Shown: piece by piece, positions 51,734 through 62,113 of the stretch
Numbering within the stretch: position 1 is the first letter of the stretch
Layout: every line of letters begins with the position of its first letter
DNA from: Intrasporangiaceae bacterium
GTDB taxonomy: Bacteria > Actinomycetota > Actinomycetes > Actinomycetales > Dermatophilaceae
Direction: 5' to 3'
DNA: 64,000 nucleotides
Assembly: GCA_021324575.1 (NCBI GenBank)
Contig: JAJPIW010000034.1
Span: 19,981 to 83,980 of the forward strand
Program-made: the position numbers and the translations under genes
The notes under the pieces: model-generated
What the model saw: only the letters and a program-made list of their open reading frames with translations
What the model was told of the DNA's origin: nothing
Databases searched by the model: none

Positions 51734-52624
51734 TCAGCGGAGCCTGCGGGCCATCTCCGGGCGCGGGTCGCCGAGCACCTCGGGGTGCAGGATCGCGGCA
51801 AGCGCCTCGACCCCGTCGACGAGGCGGGGCCCGGGCCGCGCGAAGCTCGCGTTGGCGTCGACGGCCCAGACGGGTATGCCGGGTGGCAGCTCTCCCGTCC
51901 CGATGGCGGTCGTTGCCAGGCCCGCGGACTCCTCGAGGCCATAGCCGCAGGGTGCGCACACCACCACCTCCGGCGCACTGTCCCGGACCTTCTCCCAGGT
52001 GACCCGGACCGACTTCTCGCCGGGCGTGCCGAGCGCGCTCACTCCGCCCGCCCGCTGGACCATCTCCGGCACCCAGTGGCCGGGGGCGAACGGCGGGTCT
52101 GTCCACTCCAGGACGAGGACGCGTGGCGTCGGAAGCCTGGCGACAGCCCGCTCGACGGAGGCCAGGCGGCCGCGCAACTGGGTCACCAGATCCGTTGCGG
52201 CAGAACGGCATACGCAGGCATCGCCGAGAGTCTCGATCGAGTCGAGGACCTCCTCGAGGGTGTGTGGGTCGATGGTGAGGACCTCGGCCGTGCAGCCAAG
52301 ATGGGCCAGGGCGTCGTCGACGACCGAGACGTCCACCGCGCACACCCCGCACAGGTCCTGGGTGACGACGAGGTCGGCATCCAGGCCGGCCAGCGCGCCC
52401 TCGTCGAGGTGGTAGAGGTCCTCCCCGGCGGCCATCGCCCGGGACACGAACGCGTCGATCTGGTGCGGCGCCAGCCCCTCCGGGATGGCGCTCGTGGAGA
52501 CGATCCGGCGGGTGCGCGCGTCGGGCGGCTCATCGCACTCGAAGGTGACCCCCACGACCTGCGGTCCGGCCCCGATGGCGAAGAGGATCTCCGTCGTCGA
52601 GGGCAGCAGGGAGACGATGCGCAC
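51734..52624 (-). CDS. Cobalamin-binding/periplasmic-type substrate-binding domain protein (BtuF-like)
   Basis: A 296-residue protein: RIVSLLPSTTEILFAIGAGPQVVGVTFECDEPPDAR is the start of a helical-backbone binding-protein (BtuF/FepB) domain; DLVVTQDLCGVCAVD and VVVCAPCGYGLEES follow. No signal peptide is seen, as in soluble cytoplasmic BtuF-like proteins of actinobacteria. The ligand might be a corrinoid or iron chelate. GTG 52624 has no clear ribosome site, possibly leaderless. No transporter genes are adjacent. Confidence 0.78.
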   Translation of the reverse strand: MRIVSLLPSTTEILFAIGAGPQVVGVTFECDEPPDARTRRIVSTSAIPEGLAPHQIDAFVSRAMAAGEDLYHLDEGALAGLDADLVVTQDLCGVCAVDVSVVDDALAHLGCTAEVLTIDPHTLEEVLDSIETLGDACVCRSAATDLVTQLRGRLASVERAVARLPTPRVLVLEWTDPPFAPGHWVPEMVQRAGGVSALGTPGEKSVRVTWEKVRDSAPEVVVCAPCGYGLEESAGLATTAIGTGELPPGIPVWAVDANASFARPGPRLVDGVEALAAILHPEVLGDPRPEMARRLR

Positions 52625-52679
52625 GCTGTCGAGGGTAGGCCAGGGGTGGTGTCGCCATCTGCTCTGGGACGATGAGGGC

Positions 52680-53210
52680 ATGCAGGAGCAGTACGAGACG
52701 TCTGTCGACAAGGCGATCCGGGAGGCGCAGGAGCGGGGCGAGTTCGACAACCTCCCGGGGGCCGGGAAGCCGCTGCCGAGTCTCGGCAGCACCGACGACC
52801 CGGACTGGTGGGTCAAGTCGTATGCCGCGCGCGAGGGCCTGGACCTGTCCGCCGCGATGCCGCCGGTGCTGGCGCTGCGCAAGGAGGCGGCGACCTTCCC
52901 GGAGTCCCTGGCAGAGCTCGCCACCGAGGTGTCGGTGCGGGCGGTGCTCGAGGACTTCAACCGGCGGGTCAAGCAGGACCGGCTCCGCCCGGCGCTCGGC
53001 CCGACGATGCCGATCGTCGCCCCCACGGTCGACGTCGAGGTGATGGTGCAGCGGTGGCGGGAGCTGCGCAGCGAGGCGGTTGCTGCCGCTTCGGCTGCGG
53101 CGGGTGCGGCAGCAGCCGCCTCGTCCAGCGGCCGGGACCTGGACGAGCGCGGCTCGGGGTCGGTAGCCGGCGTGCCCTGGTGGCGGCGCCTGCTGCGACG
53201 CTCCGGCTGA
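52680..53210 (+). CDS. DUF1992 (DnaJ-homologue subfamily-like) protein
   Basis: A 176-residue protein with the DUF1992 block: DKAIREAQERGEFDNLPGAGKPLPSL near residue 10-35, then WWVKSYAAREGLDLSAAMPPVLALRKE and VEDFNRR-like helices. A long Ala/Ser-rich C-terminal tail ends in WWRRLLRRSG. The domain is widespread but its biochemical role is unknown. It is divergent from the BtuF-like gene; only 55 bases separate the starts. Confidence 0.88.
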   Translation: MQEQYETSVDKAIREAQERGEFDNLPGAGKPLPSLGSTDDPDWWVKSYAAREGLDLSAAMPPVLALRKEAATFPESLAELATEVSVRAVLEDFNRRVKQDRLRPALGPTMPIVAPTVDVEVMVQRWRELRSEAVAAASAAAGAAAAASSSGRDLDERGSGSVAGVPWWRRLLRRSG

Positions 53211-53228
53211 CCTGCGTCTTCCTGGAGT

Positions 53229-53283
53229 GTTCGGTTGTCGCAGGGGTGGCCGAACGTTCGGCCACTCCTGCGGCATACGAACA
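53229..53283. terminator. Long hairpin downstream of the DUF1992 gene
   Basis: The core arms GCAGGGGTGGCCGAAC (53240-53255) and GTTCGGCCACTCCTGC (53256-53271) pair with one G-T wobble and no loop. Outer TGTTCG and CGAACA arms extend the stem. It lies 18 bases after the stop codon. No U-tract. The outer right arm contains one GGCATAC motif. Confidence 0.6.
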
Positions 53284-53340
53284 GCTCCAGCCGACGCCGC
53301 CGCGAGGTGAGGTTGCTCTCACGTGGCTACCCATCGGTAG

Positions 53341-55393
<2,053 letters not shown>

Positions 55394-55432
55394 GCCCAGA
55401 CGACGACCGCCACTCGGTCCCCCCACCTCCGG

Positions 55433-56431
55433 TCAGGACAGGTACGCCCCGACCGAGTCGAAGCCCAGGTTGCCGACCCATGCCGGACGCTGGAGCGGGC
55501 TGATGCTCGCCCGGGTGTGGAACGAGATCCGGTAGCCGGTCCCGTCCTTGATCACCTCGGCACCGCCCGGACCGCAGAACCGGTCGGTCGTCGACGTGCT
55601 CATGCCCCGGACGTAGCCGCGGCTGTGCAGCGCGAACAGGTCGGTGCCCGACCACACCTGGGTCGCGTAGTTGCAGTCCTTGTAGCCGTTGCGCGAGACG
55701 AACAGCCAGACCGTGCCGTTGGGCAGCCGGACCAGGTCCGGCGCCTCGGCGACCGCGGTGCCGATCTGGGCGGTGGTGAGGACGGTCCGCGGTGCGCCGG
55801 CCCTGGACGTCCCGCGGTTGTTGTCGACCCGCATCGCCATGATCTGGAACCGGTTCGGGCCGTAGTGGCCGATCTTGTAGATGAGGTAGCGGTTGCCGTA
55901 GCGGGTGACGTACTCACTCGGGTCGATCGCCTCGGAGTAGCCGGACGGCGGACAGACCAGGGGTGCCGAGGCCGGTGCGAACGGCCCGGTCGGCGAGGAC
56001 GAGGTGGCGACGCCGATGCAGTCGCGGCCGGTGCTCGCCTGCTTGCCGGTGAAGTACATCGTGAACCGCTCGGCGCCCGGTGTCGTCGACGTCTGGAACA
56101 CGTGGGGCGCCCACAGGTGGGAGCTGCTGGACGCCACCCAAGCTGGTCGGACGTTCATCGTGTTGCCCAGCTTGGTGTAGCCGCTGCGCGGTGACGCCGA
56201 CCGGGCGACGCGGAAGCCGGTGCCGGTGGCATACAGGTAGTACCTCGTGCCCTGGGCCCTGGTGGTGAACTTGCCGAAGCCGGGGTCCGGGAAGTCCGGC
56301 CCGACAACCTTGTAGGCACTCGACCCGTATGCCGCGGCACCGGCGGGAGCCGACGTGGCCACCGCCGCCCCGAGCGCCAGTGCCGCCCCCGCCGCCAGCG
56401 CGGCGGCCGACCTGATGGTCCTGCGATTCAT
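55433..56431 (-). CDS. Secreted glycoside hydrolase family 43-like protein
   Basis: A 332-residue exported enzyme. The signal peptide is RRTIRSAAALAAGAALALGAAVATSAPAGAAA. The five-bladed beta-propeller motifs of GH43 are visible: PDFPDPGFGKF (catalytic base Asp), YSEAIDPSEYV (pKa-modulating Asp) and AVAEAPDLVRLP (acid Glu). Likely cleaves arabinose- or xylose-containing glycans. A LacI-like palindrome lies about 90 bases upstream of the start. Confidence 0.85.
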   Translation of the reverse strand: MNRRTIRSAAALAAGAALALGAAVATSAPAGAAAYGSSAYKVVGPDFPDPGFGKFTTRAQGTRYYLYATGTGFRVARSASPRSGYTKLGNTMNVRPAWVASSSSHLWAPHVFQTSTTPGAERFTMYFTGKQASTGRDCIGVATSSSPTGPFAPASAPLVCPPSGYSEAIDPSEYVTRYGNRYLIYKIGHYGPNRFQIMAMRVDNNRGTSRAGAPRTVLTTAQIGTAVAEAPDLVRLPNGTVWLFVSRNGYKDCNYATQVWSGTDLFALHSRGYVRGMSTSTTDRFCGPGGAEVIKDGTGYRISFHTRASISPLQRPAWVGNLGFDSVGAYLS

Positions 56432-56521
56432 GCGTGATCCCCTCGATCAGTTCCTGTGGTCCCCTGCTTCCCCGAAGGTAGGGGCGCCGGGCAGGAGCGG
56501 TCGATGGGGAGCAGTCCCCGG

Positions 56522-56535
56522 GCAAACGGTTTTGC
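56522..56535. promoter_or_regulatory. Possible LacI-type operator upstream of the GH43 gene
   Basis: GCAAA (56522-56526), CGGT, TTTGC (56531-56535) form a 5-bp inverted repeat with a CG-containing centre, as in LacI-family sites. It is 91 bases upstream of the reverse GH43 start, suggesting control by a sugar-responsive repressor. No such regulator gene is in the window. Confidence 0.3.
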
Positions 56536-56548
56536 TACGTCAGGCCGG

Positions 56549-56593
56549 GTGGAGGTATCCGGACGCGCCCCGGCGCGCCGGCATACCTCCACC
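56549..56593 (-). terminator. Inverted repeat after msrA
   Basis: GGTGGAGGTATCCGG (from 56549) pairs with CCGGCATACCTCCACC (to 56593) except for one bulged base, around a GC-rich loop. It lies about 30 bases beyond the msrA stop on the reverse strand. The right arm contains a GGCATAC motif and the left arm a form of it lacking one base. Confidence 0.55.
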
Positions 56594-56622
56594 TGCGACG
56601 CGGGGTCGGGCGCCGGGCGGGC

Positions 56623-57327
56623 TCAGGCTCCGGGGACGATGTCCTGCTGGCTCGGCAGCTGGTCCTGTCGCAGGATCCCGACCGGGCAGGTGAGGCCGTT
56701 GGGCCCGTGGTTGCAGTAGCCGCCGGGGTTCTTGTGGAGGTACTGCTGGTGGAGGTCCTCGGCATACCAGAAGGTCCCGGCTTCGCTGGCCGGTCGCAGC
56801 TCGGTCGAGATGGCGCCCAGGTGGTGGCGGTCGAGCTCTGCCTGGAACGCCTCCCGGGTCGCCTTCGCGGCGGCCTCCTGCCCGGGCGTGGTCCAGTAGA
56901 CCGCCGACCGGTACTGGGTGCCGATGTCGTTGCCCTGGCGGTTGGCGGTCGTCGGGTCGTGGTTCTCCCAGAACGCCTTGAGGATCAGCTCCGGCGACGT
57001 CTTGGCCGGGTCGTAGGCGACGAGGACGGTCTCGGTGTGACCGGTCCGGCCGGTGCAGGTCTCCTGGTAGGTGGGGTTCGGGGTGTGCCCGCCCATGTAG
57101 CCGGCCGCCGTCGCCACGACCCCGGGCAGTCGCCACATGATCCGCTCGGCGCCCCAGAAGCAGCCCATGGCGATGTACATGACCTCGGTGCCTTCGGGCC
57201 ACGGCCCTTCGAGCGGCGTGCCGAGGACGGCGTGGGTCGTGGGCACGCTGAAGCCGCGGTGGTCGCGACCGGGCAGCGCGTCGTCGGGGGTGGGCAGGGG
57301 CTTGGCGGAGCGGGAACCGAAGAGCAT
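56623..57327 (-). CDS. msrA: Peptide-methionine (S)-S-oxide reductase
   Basis: A 234-residue enzyme that repairs S-methionine sulfoxide in proteins. The active site is AMGCFWGAE (C56), followed by GVVATAAGYMGGHTPNPTYQETCTGRTGHTE and FWENHDPTTANRQGNDIGTQYRS. A further Cys pair near the C-terminus (GGYCNHGPNGLTCP) could recycle the sulfenic acid. The N-terminal extension of about 45 residues is usual for actinobacterial forms. Single gene, divergent from the DUF664 gene. Confidence 0.96.
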   Translation of the reverse strand: MLFGSRSAKPLPTPDDALPGRDHRGFSVPTTHAVLGTPLEGPWPEGTEVMYIAMGCFWGAERIMWRLPGVVATAAGYMGGHTPNPTYQETCTGRTGHTETVLVAYDPAKTSPELILKAFWENHDPTTANRQGNDIGTQYRSAVYWTTPGQEAAAKATREAFQAELDRHHLGAISTELRPASEAGTFWYAEDLHQQYLHKNPGGYCNHGPNGLTCPVGILRQDQLPSQQDIVPGA

Positions 57328-57386
57328 GTGTCATTGAACAACGTCGGGTCGCCCTGCGTTCCTTGTGGGCGGCTTACGCTCGGGGG

Positions 57387-57965
57387 ATGCCCGACCAGAC
57401 CGGACCGACCCCGCAGGATCCGTATGCCGCGCCGCCGGTCTCCCTGTCACAGCGCTGGGAGGGGGGAGACCGGGTCGACCCGCCCCGGATCGCCGAGGAG
57501 AAGGCGAGCCTCGCGGCATACCTCGACTTCTACCGGGCGACGCTGGCAGCCAAGTGCGAGGGCCTGACCGCCGAGCAGCTGAACGACCGGTCGGTGGCGC
57601 CATCGACGATGAGCCTGCACGGCCTCGTCCGGCACCTGGCCGGGGTGGAGCGGTGGTGGTTCCGGATCAACTTCGCCCATGAGGACGTGCCGATGCTCTT
57701 CTACACCGACGAGGAGCCGGACCTGGACTTCGACGGGCTGGCCGATGACCCCGTTGCGGACCTGGCGATCTGGCGGGCCGAGTGCGAGCAGTCGCGCCGG
57801 GTCGTCGACGCTGCCGGGCTGGACGACACGGCACCCATGATCATGGGTGCCCACGACAGGTTCTCGCTGCGCTGGTTGATGCTGCGGATGATCAGCGAGT
57901 ACGCCCAGCACTGCGGCCACGCCGACCTGCTCCGCGAGCGGGTCGACGGCGCGACCGGCGCCTGA
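57387..57965 (+). CDS. DinB/DUF664 family protein
   Basis: A 192-residue protein of the DinB-like four-helix fold: EEKASLAAYLDFYRATLAAKCEGLTAEQLNDR, SLHGLVRHLAGVERWWFRINF (metal-binding His in GLVRHL) and MISEYAQHCGHADLLRERV (His pair H-x2-H). Such proteins may be thiol-dependent transferases or hydrolases; the substrate is unknown. ATG 57387 was selected over an upstream in-frame ATG at 57363. The first residues (DPYAAPPVSL) use the GTATGCC motif. Confidence 0.85.
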   Translation: MPDQTGPTPQDPYAAPPVSLSQRWEGGDRVDPPRIAEEKASLAAYLDFYRATLAAKCEGLTAEQLNDRSVAPSTMSLHGLVRHLAGVERWWFRINFAHEDVPMLFYTDEEPDLDFDGLADDPVADLAIWRAECEQSRRVVDAAGLDDTAPMIMGAHDRFSLRWLMLRMISEYAQHCGHADLLRERVDGATGA

Positions 57966-57976
57966 CCCGTCCCCCC

Positions 57977-58065
57977 GGGGACCGGAATAACCCCGCACGT
58001 GCGGGCTTGTTCGGTGGGGTCAGCGCGGGGGACCGGAACAACCCCGCACGTGCGGGCTTGTTCGG
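57977..58065. repeat. Two 38-base repeats, each containing a hairpin
   Basis: Copies at 57977-58014 and 58028-58065 differ by one base and are separated by 13 bases. Each holds the palindrome CCCGCACGTGCGGG flanked by GAACAA and TTGTTC (one inner mismatch; copy 1 has a G-T pair). They sit between the convergent DUF664 and LysR genes. Probably a doubled bidirectional terminator or a small REP-like element. Confidence 0.7.
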
Positions 58066-58086
58066 GGGAGGGAGAGGTGACCTGGG

Positions 58087-58986
58087 TCAGCTCCTGGATG
58101 CCAGGGCGATGCCGAGCAGGTCGGCGGCCAGGCCGCGAGGGCGCTGGTTGGGGTTCCACACCGCCCGCAACGCTCGGGGCATGGCGACGTCGACGAGGTC
58201 GACCCGGACCAGCCGGCCGGCAGCCACGTCGTTCTGGACGGCGAGTGAGGACAGGACGCTCGGCGCGCCGGTCGTGAGCACGACGGTGCGGACGGCTGCG
58301 GTCGAGGGGAGCTCCAGCAGCGGATCGACGAGCTCTGGCACGGCCTTCTCGAGGGTCTGTCTGGTCCCTGAGCCCTGCTCACGGACGACGAGTGGCGTCG
58401 CCGCGAGCTCGGCGCGGGTGATGCCCCTGCGCCGGCGGGTCCATGGGTGGTCCGGGGCCACGACGACGACGAGGCTGTCGTGGGCGACGGTCCGGGAGGC
58501 GACCGTGCGGGGCACGGTGGGGCACTCGACGAAGCCGAGGTCGACCCCACCGGCGGTGATCGCGGCGAGCACCTGCTCGGAGTTTCCGGGGTGGGCCCGG
58601 AGCCGCGCCTCCGGGTGCTGGGCACGCAGCTGCCCCGCCCAGCCGGGCAGGAGGCACTCGGCCACAGTGTTGCTCGCGGCGACCCGGGTCGTCTCCCGGC
58701 CGTCGACGCGCAGGCCGGCGACACCGGTCTCCAATGCCGTTGCCGCCACGAGGATCTCGTGTGCCCAGGTCACCACCAGCTGACCCGCTGGCGTGAGCTC
58801 GACCCCACGGGGAGACCGTTGGAAGATCGCCACCCCCAGGAGCGACTCGGCGGTTCGGATCCGGGCGCTGACCGCCTGCTGGCTCACGCCCAGCCGCTCG
58901 GCGGCGGCGCCCATGCTCCCGGTCTGCGCGGCCGTGACGACTGCCTCGAGGGCGGGCAGGTCGGGCACGTTGCGGAGCGCGGTCAT
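58087..58986 (-). CDS. LysR family transcriptional regulator
   Basis: A 299-residue protein with an N-terminal winged HTH (DLPALEAVVTAAQTGSMGAAAERLGVSQQAVSARIRTAESLLGVAIFQRSPRGVELTPAG) and a C-terminal periplasmic-binding-like effector domain. It is divergent from the TDT transporter gene with a 95-base gap that contains a clear palindrome, so it very likely controls that gene and itself. Confidence 0.93.
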   Translation of the reverse strand: MTALRNVPDLPALEAVVTAAQTGSMGAAAERLGVSQQAVSARIRTAESLLGVAIFQRSPRGVELTPAGQLVVTWAHEILVAATALETGVAGLRVDGRETTRVAASNTVAECLLPGWAGQLRAQHPEARLRAHPGNSEQVLAAITAGGVDLGFVECPTVPRTVASRTVAHDSLVVVVAPDHPWTRRRRGITRAELAATPLVVREQGSGTRQTLEKAVPELVDPLLELPSTAAVRTVVLTTGAPSVLSSLAVQNDVAAGRLVRVDLVDVAMPRALRAVWNPNQRPRGLAADLLGIALASRS

Positions 58987-59003
58987 CTGCCCACGATACC
59001 GCT

Positions 59004-59028
59004 AGGTCACAAATGCACGTTGTGACCT
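59004..59028. promoter_or_regulatory. LysR-type operator between lysR and transporter genes
   Basis: AGGTCACAA (59004-59012), a 7-nt centre and TTGTGACCT (59020-59028) form a perfect 9-bp dyad containing T-N11-A spacing options. It lies 18 bases upstream of the LysR start and 54 bases upstream of the transporter start, the usual recognition-site position for autoregulated divergent LysR pairs. Confidence 0.65.
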
Positions 59029-59081
59029 GACAGGCCCATGGGGCCTACCCGGTCCGGCCGTCGCCGGGCAGGCTCGACAGC

Positions 59082-60281
59082 ATGAGCCAGACCCTGGACC
59101 GCCCCCACGTGAGCCGGGCCGTCGATATCCGGAGAGTCGCGCCGGCGGGACCGGCGTGGTTCGGGTCGGTCATGGGTACCGGCATCCTCGCGACCCTTCT
59201 TCAGGTGCACGCCGCACGCCTCCCGTTCGGGCACGCCATGGCGTGCGGACTGCTCGTCGTGGCGTGGGCCCTGCTGACCGGTCTCACAACCGGATTCGCC
59301 CGCCGCGTCCTCGCCGACCCCCGCGTCCTCGTCGCGAGCGTCTCCGAGACCGCCGGCCGGACCCATTGGGGCATGGTGGCCATGGGCCTCCTCTCCGTCG
59401 GTTCGGCCACCATCACGGTGGTCCCCACGGTGACGCCGTCCGCGATGCACTGCGCCGTGGTCGTCGACGCCGTCCTCTGGTCGCTCGGCACGGCCGTCGG
59501 GCTCGTCACGACCGCTGGGTTCACCACTGTCCTCGTCCGAGGCGGTGGTGGCCGGCCGGCGTTCACCTGGGGTCTTCCCGTCGTCCCGCCGATGGTCTCG
59601 GCCACGACGGGTGCGGCCCTCGTCCCGCACGTCGACGGCGACCTCGGCCGGCTCGCTCTCGTCCTGGTCTGCGCGGCCTGCTTCGTCCTCGCGCTCGTCA
59701 TCGGGACCTGCGTCTTCGCCGTTGCTTACCGGCACCACTTGCTCCGCTCATCAATGCCGGTCGTCGCATCGACATCCGCATGGATCCCGCTCGGGATCGT
59801 GGGCCAGTCCACGGCGGCGGCGCAGGCCATCGCGGTCCGCGCCGAGCCGCTCCTCACCCCGTCCGTCCGGCCCGAGCTGCACGCCCTGGCCGACGGGTAC
59901 GGCGCCGTCGTGCTCGCCCTCGGCGTCCCCCTCGTCGGCTACGCGGTGGCCGTCACGGCCCGTGGCTTCGCCGCTCGTATGCCGTTCACCCCCGGCTGGT
60001 GGTCCCTCACCTTCCCGATCGGGACCCTCGCCCTGGGCGCCCACCTGCTAGCCACCCAGCCCGGCTTCGCGGCATACGAGATCGTCGGTCTTGGCTGCGT
60101 GCTGGTCCTCTGTGGGACCTGGTCGCTGTGTGCTGTGGCGAGCCTGCGTGCCGTCGTGGCCGGCCGCAGACTCCGCAGCTGGAACGCCGTCAGCAGCACC
60201 CCGATGCTCAAGGTCAACCGGCTCCTCGGCTATCAGCCGGTTGCCTTCGAGTCCGAGTGCCAGAAGACTCTGCCGGCATGA
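59082..60281 (+). CDS. TDT family transporter (TehA/SLAC1-like) with a GNAT-like C-terminal tail
   Basis: A 399-residue membrane protein with about ten helices beginning GPAWFGSVMGTGILATLL, the typical start of voltage-dependent anion channel/tellurite-resistance (PF03595-type) transporters such as sulfite or dicarboxylate exporters. After the last helix (GLGCVLVLCGTWSLCAVASL) the final 30 residues, WNAVSSTPMLKVNRLLGYQP and onward, look like the end of a GNAT acetyltransferase rather than a transporter. LysR controls it divergently; the HD gene overlaps its stop (ATGA). Confidence 0.85.
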   Translation: MSQTLDRPHVSRAVDIRRVAPAGPAWFGSVMGTGILATLLQVHAARLPFGHAMACGLLVVAWALLTGLTTGFARRVLADPRVLVASVSETAGRTHWGMVAMGLLSVGSATITVVPTVTPSAMHCAVVVDAVLWSLGTAVGLVTTAGFTTVLVRGGGGRPAFTWGLPVVPPMVSATTGAALVPHVDGDLGRLALVLVCAACFVLALVIGTCVFAVAYRHHLLRSSMPVVASTSAWIPLGIVGQSTAAAQAIAVRAEPLLTPSVRPELHALADGYGAVVLALGVPLVGYAVAVTARGFAARMPFTPGWWSLTFPIGTLALGAHLLATQPGFAAYEIVGLGCVLVLCGTWSLCAVASLRAVVAGRRLRSWNAVSSTPMLKVNRLLGYQPVAFESECQKTLPA

Positions 60282-60874
60282 GCTCGTCGTTGCCGCCACT
60301 GCCCGACACGGTGGCCGCGCGCACGGCATACGAGATCTGTTCGAGGTTCTCGACCCCCAACCTGGTCGGTCACTCGGTGCGGTCCTACCTGTGGGCTGCG
60401 GCGTATGCCGCGGAGCGCGGCCTGGTGTTCGACGCCGAGCTGCTCCACACGGCAGCCATGGTGCACGACCTCGGGATCTCGGCGACCTTCGAGGCGGTCA
60501 CGACACCGTTCGAGGTCGTCGGAGCAGAGATCGGGTTCGTCCTGGGACGAGGCCTCGGCTGGCCGGCCGACCGGTCCGAGCGGGTCGTCGAGATCTGCGT
60601 CCGACACATGCGCGACGACGTGGCCGCGGACGTCGACGTCGAGAGCCACCTCCTGCAGGTCGGCACGAGCGCCGACGTCTCGGGCGTAGGTGCGCAGGAC
60701 TTCCCAGCGCCGTTCCGCGCGGCGCTCTTCGCGGCATACCCCCGCACCGGCTTCCCGGCCGAGTTCGTCGCGGCCTTCGAGCGGGAGGCGGCCCGGAAGC
60801 CGGAGTGCGCGGCGGCCCGGCTGCTCGCCTCGGAGTGGCCGCAGCGGATGGCGAACAACCCCCTCCCGGGCTGA
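60278..60874 (+). CDS. HD-domain hydrolase (cyanamide hydratase-like)
   Basis: A 198-residue HD protein: FSTPNLVGHSVRSYLWAAAYAAERG (first metal His), LLHTAAMVHDLGIS (HD pair near residue 55) and VVEICVRHMRDDV (third His). This layout fits small HD hydrolases related to cyanamide hydratases. ATGA overlap with the transporter gene implies a shared LysR-controlled unit. Substrate unknown. Confidence 0.82.
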   Translation: MSSSLPPLPDTVAARTAYEICSRFSTPNLVGHSVRSYLWAAAYAAERGLVFDAELLHTAAMVHDLGISATFEAVTTPFEVVGAEIGFVLGRGLGWPADRSERVVEICVRHMRDDVAADVDVESHLLQVGTSADVSGVGAQDFPAPFRAALFAAYPRTGFPAEFVAAFEREAARKPECAAARLLASEWPQRMANNPLPG

Positions 60875-60906
60875 GCCCGCGCGCGCCGAACGCCTAGATT
60901 GGGCGC

Positions 60907-62103
60907 ATGACCGACGCTGCTCGTGGCTTCTCCTCCCGCGCGATCCATGTGGGCCAGGAGCCCGACCCGACGACAGGATCCGTCGTCACCCCGATCTACC
61001 AGACGTCGACCTACAAGCAGGACGGCATCGGGGGCCTGCGCGGCGGCTATGAGTACTCCCGCAGCGCCAACCCCACCCGCACCGCGCTGGAGACGCTCAT
61101 CGCCGACCTCGAGGGCGGCTCGCGCGGCTACGCGTTCTCCTCCGGCCTCGCCGGCCAGGACTGCGTGGTCCGCGCGCTGCTGCGCCCCGGCGACCATGTC
61201 CTCATCCCGACCGATGCCTATGGCGGCACCTTCCGGATGTTCGACAAGGTCGCCAAGCCCTGGGGCATCGACTACGACATCGTCCCCATCGCCGACGCCG
61301 ACGCCGTGCGGGCAGCGGTCCGGCCGACCACCCGGATGATCTGGGTCGAGACGCCGACCAACCCGCTGCTCGGCATCGCCGACATCACCGCCCTCGGGGG
61401 GATCGCGCACTCGGCCGGGGCGGTCCTCGTCGTCGACAACACCTTCGCTAGTCCCTATCTGCAGCAGCCGATCTCGCTCGGTGCCGATGTGGTGACGCAC
61501 AGCTCGACGAAGTATGCCGGTGGGCACAGTGACGTCGTCGGCGGTCTCGTCGTCGTCCGCGAGGGACTGACGATCGAGGTGCCGGACGGCGACCCGGTCG
61601 GCCCCGACGCCGCGACCCGCGTCGGCTTCCACCAGAACTCGATCGGCTCGATCGCCGGTCCCATGGACGCCTGGCTGGTCCAGCGCGGGTTGAAGACGCT
61701 CGCGGTCCGGATGGAGCGGCACTGCGACAACGCCGAGAAGGTCGTCGACTTCCTCACGGCTCACCACGGCGTCTCGCACGTGTACTACCCGGGGCTGCCC
61801 GACCACCCCAACCACGACATCGCCGCCCGGCAGATGACGCGCTTCGGTGGGATGGTGTCGTTCCGGGTCCGAGCCGGGGAGGACGTCGCCGTCAAGGTGT
61901 GCGGTGAGACGCAGCTTTGGACCCTTGCCGAGTCCCTCGGTGGTGTCGAGTCACTCATCGAGCACCCGGCCCGGATGACCCACGCGTCGGTCGCCGGGAC
62001 CGAGCTCGAGGTCCCGTCCGACCTGGTCCGGCTCTCGGTCGGGATCGAGGACGCCGACGACCTCATCGCCGACCTCGGGCAGGCGCTCGACCGGCTCGCC
62101 TGA
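60907..62103 (+). CDS. Cystathionine gamma-synthase (Cys/Met metabolism PLP enzyme)
   Basis: A 398-residue fold I PLP enzyme: GGYEYSRSANPTRTALETLIADLEGG, FSSGLAGQDCVVRALLRPGDHVL, ETPTNPLLGIADI, VVDNTFASPYLQQP and the PLP lysine K202 in THSSTKYAGGHSDVVGG, with a C-terminal SLGGVESLIEHPARMTHAS. It forms cystathionine from activated homoserine and cysteine; a gamma-lyase role cannot be excluded by sequence. Confidence 0.92.
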   Translation: MTDAARGFSSRAIHVGQEPDPTTGSVVTPIYQTSTYKQDGIGGLRGGYEYSRSANPTRTALETLIADLEGGSRGYAFSSGLAGQDCVVRALLRPGDHVLIPTDAYGGTFRMFDKVAKPWGIDYDIVPIADADAVRAAVRPTTRMIWVETPTNPLLGIADITALGGIAHSAGAVLVVDNTFASPYLQQPISLGADVVTHSSTKYAGGHSDVVGGLVVVREGLTIEVPDGDPVGPDAATRVGFHQNSIGSIAGPMDAWLVQRGLKTLAVRMERHCDNAEKVVDFLTAHHGVSHVYYPGLPDHPNHDIAARQMTRFGGMVSFRVRAGEDVAVKVCGETQLWTLAESLGGVESLIEHPARMTHASVAGTELEVPSDLVRLSVGIEDADDLIADLGQALDRLA

Positions 62104-62113
62104 GCGGCCCGGT

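Noticed and set aside
57977..58065. Minimal CRISPR array
   Set aside because: Only two repeats, a 13-base spacer and no cas genes; the repeats are palindromic terminator-like hairpins.
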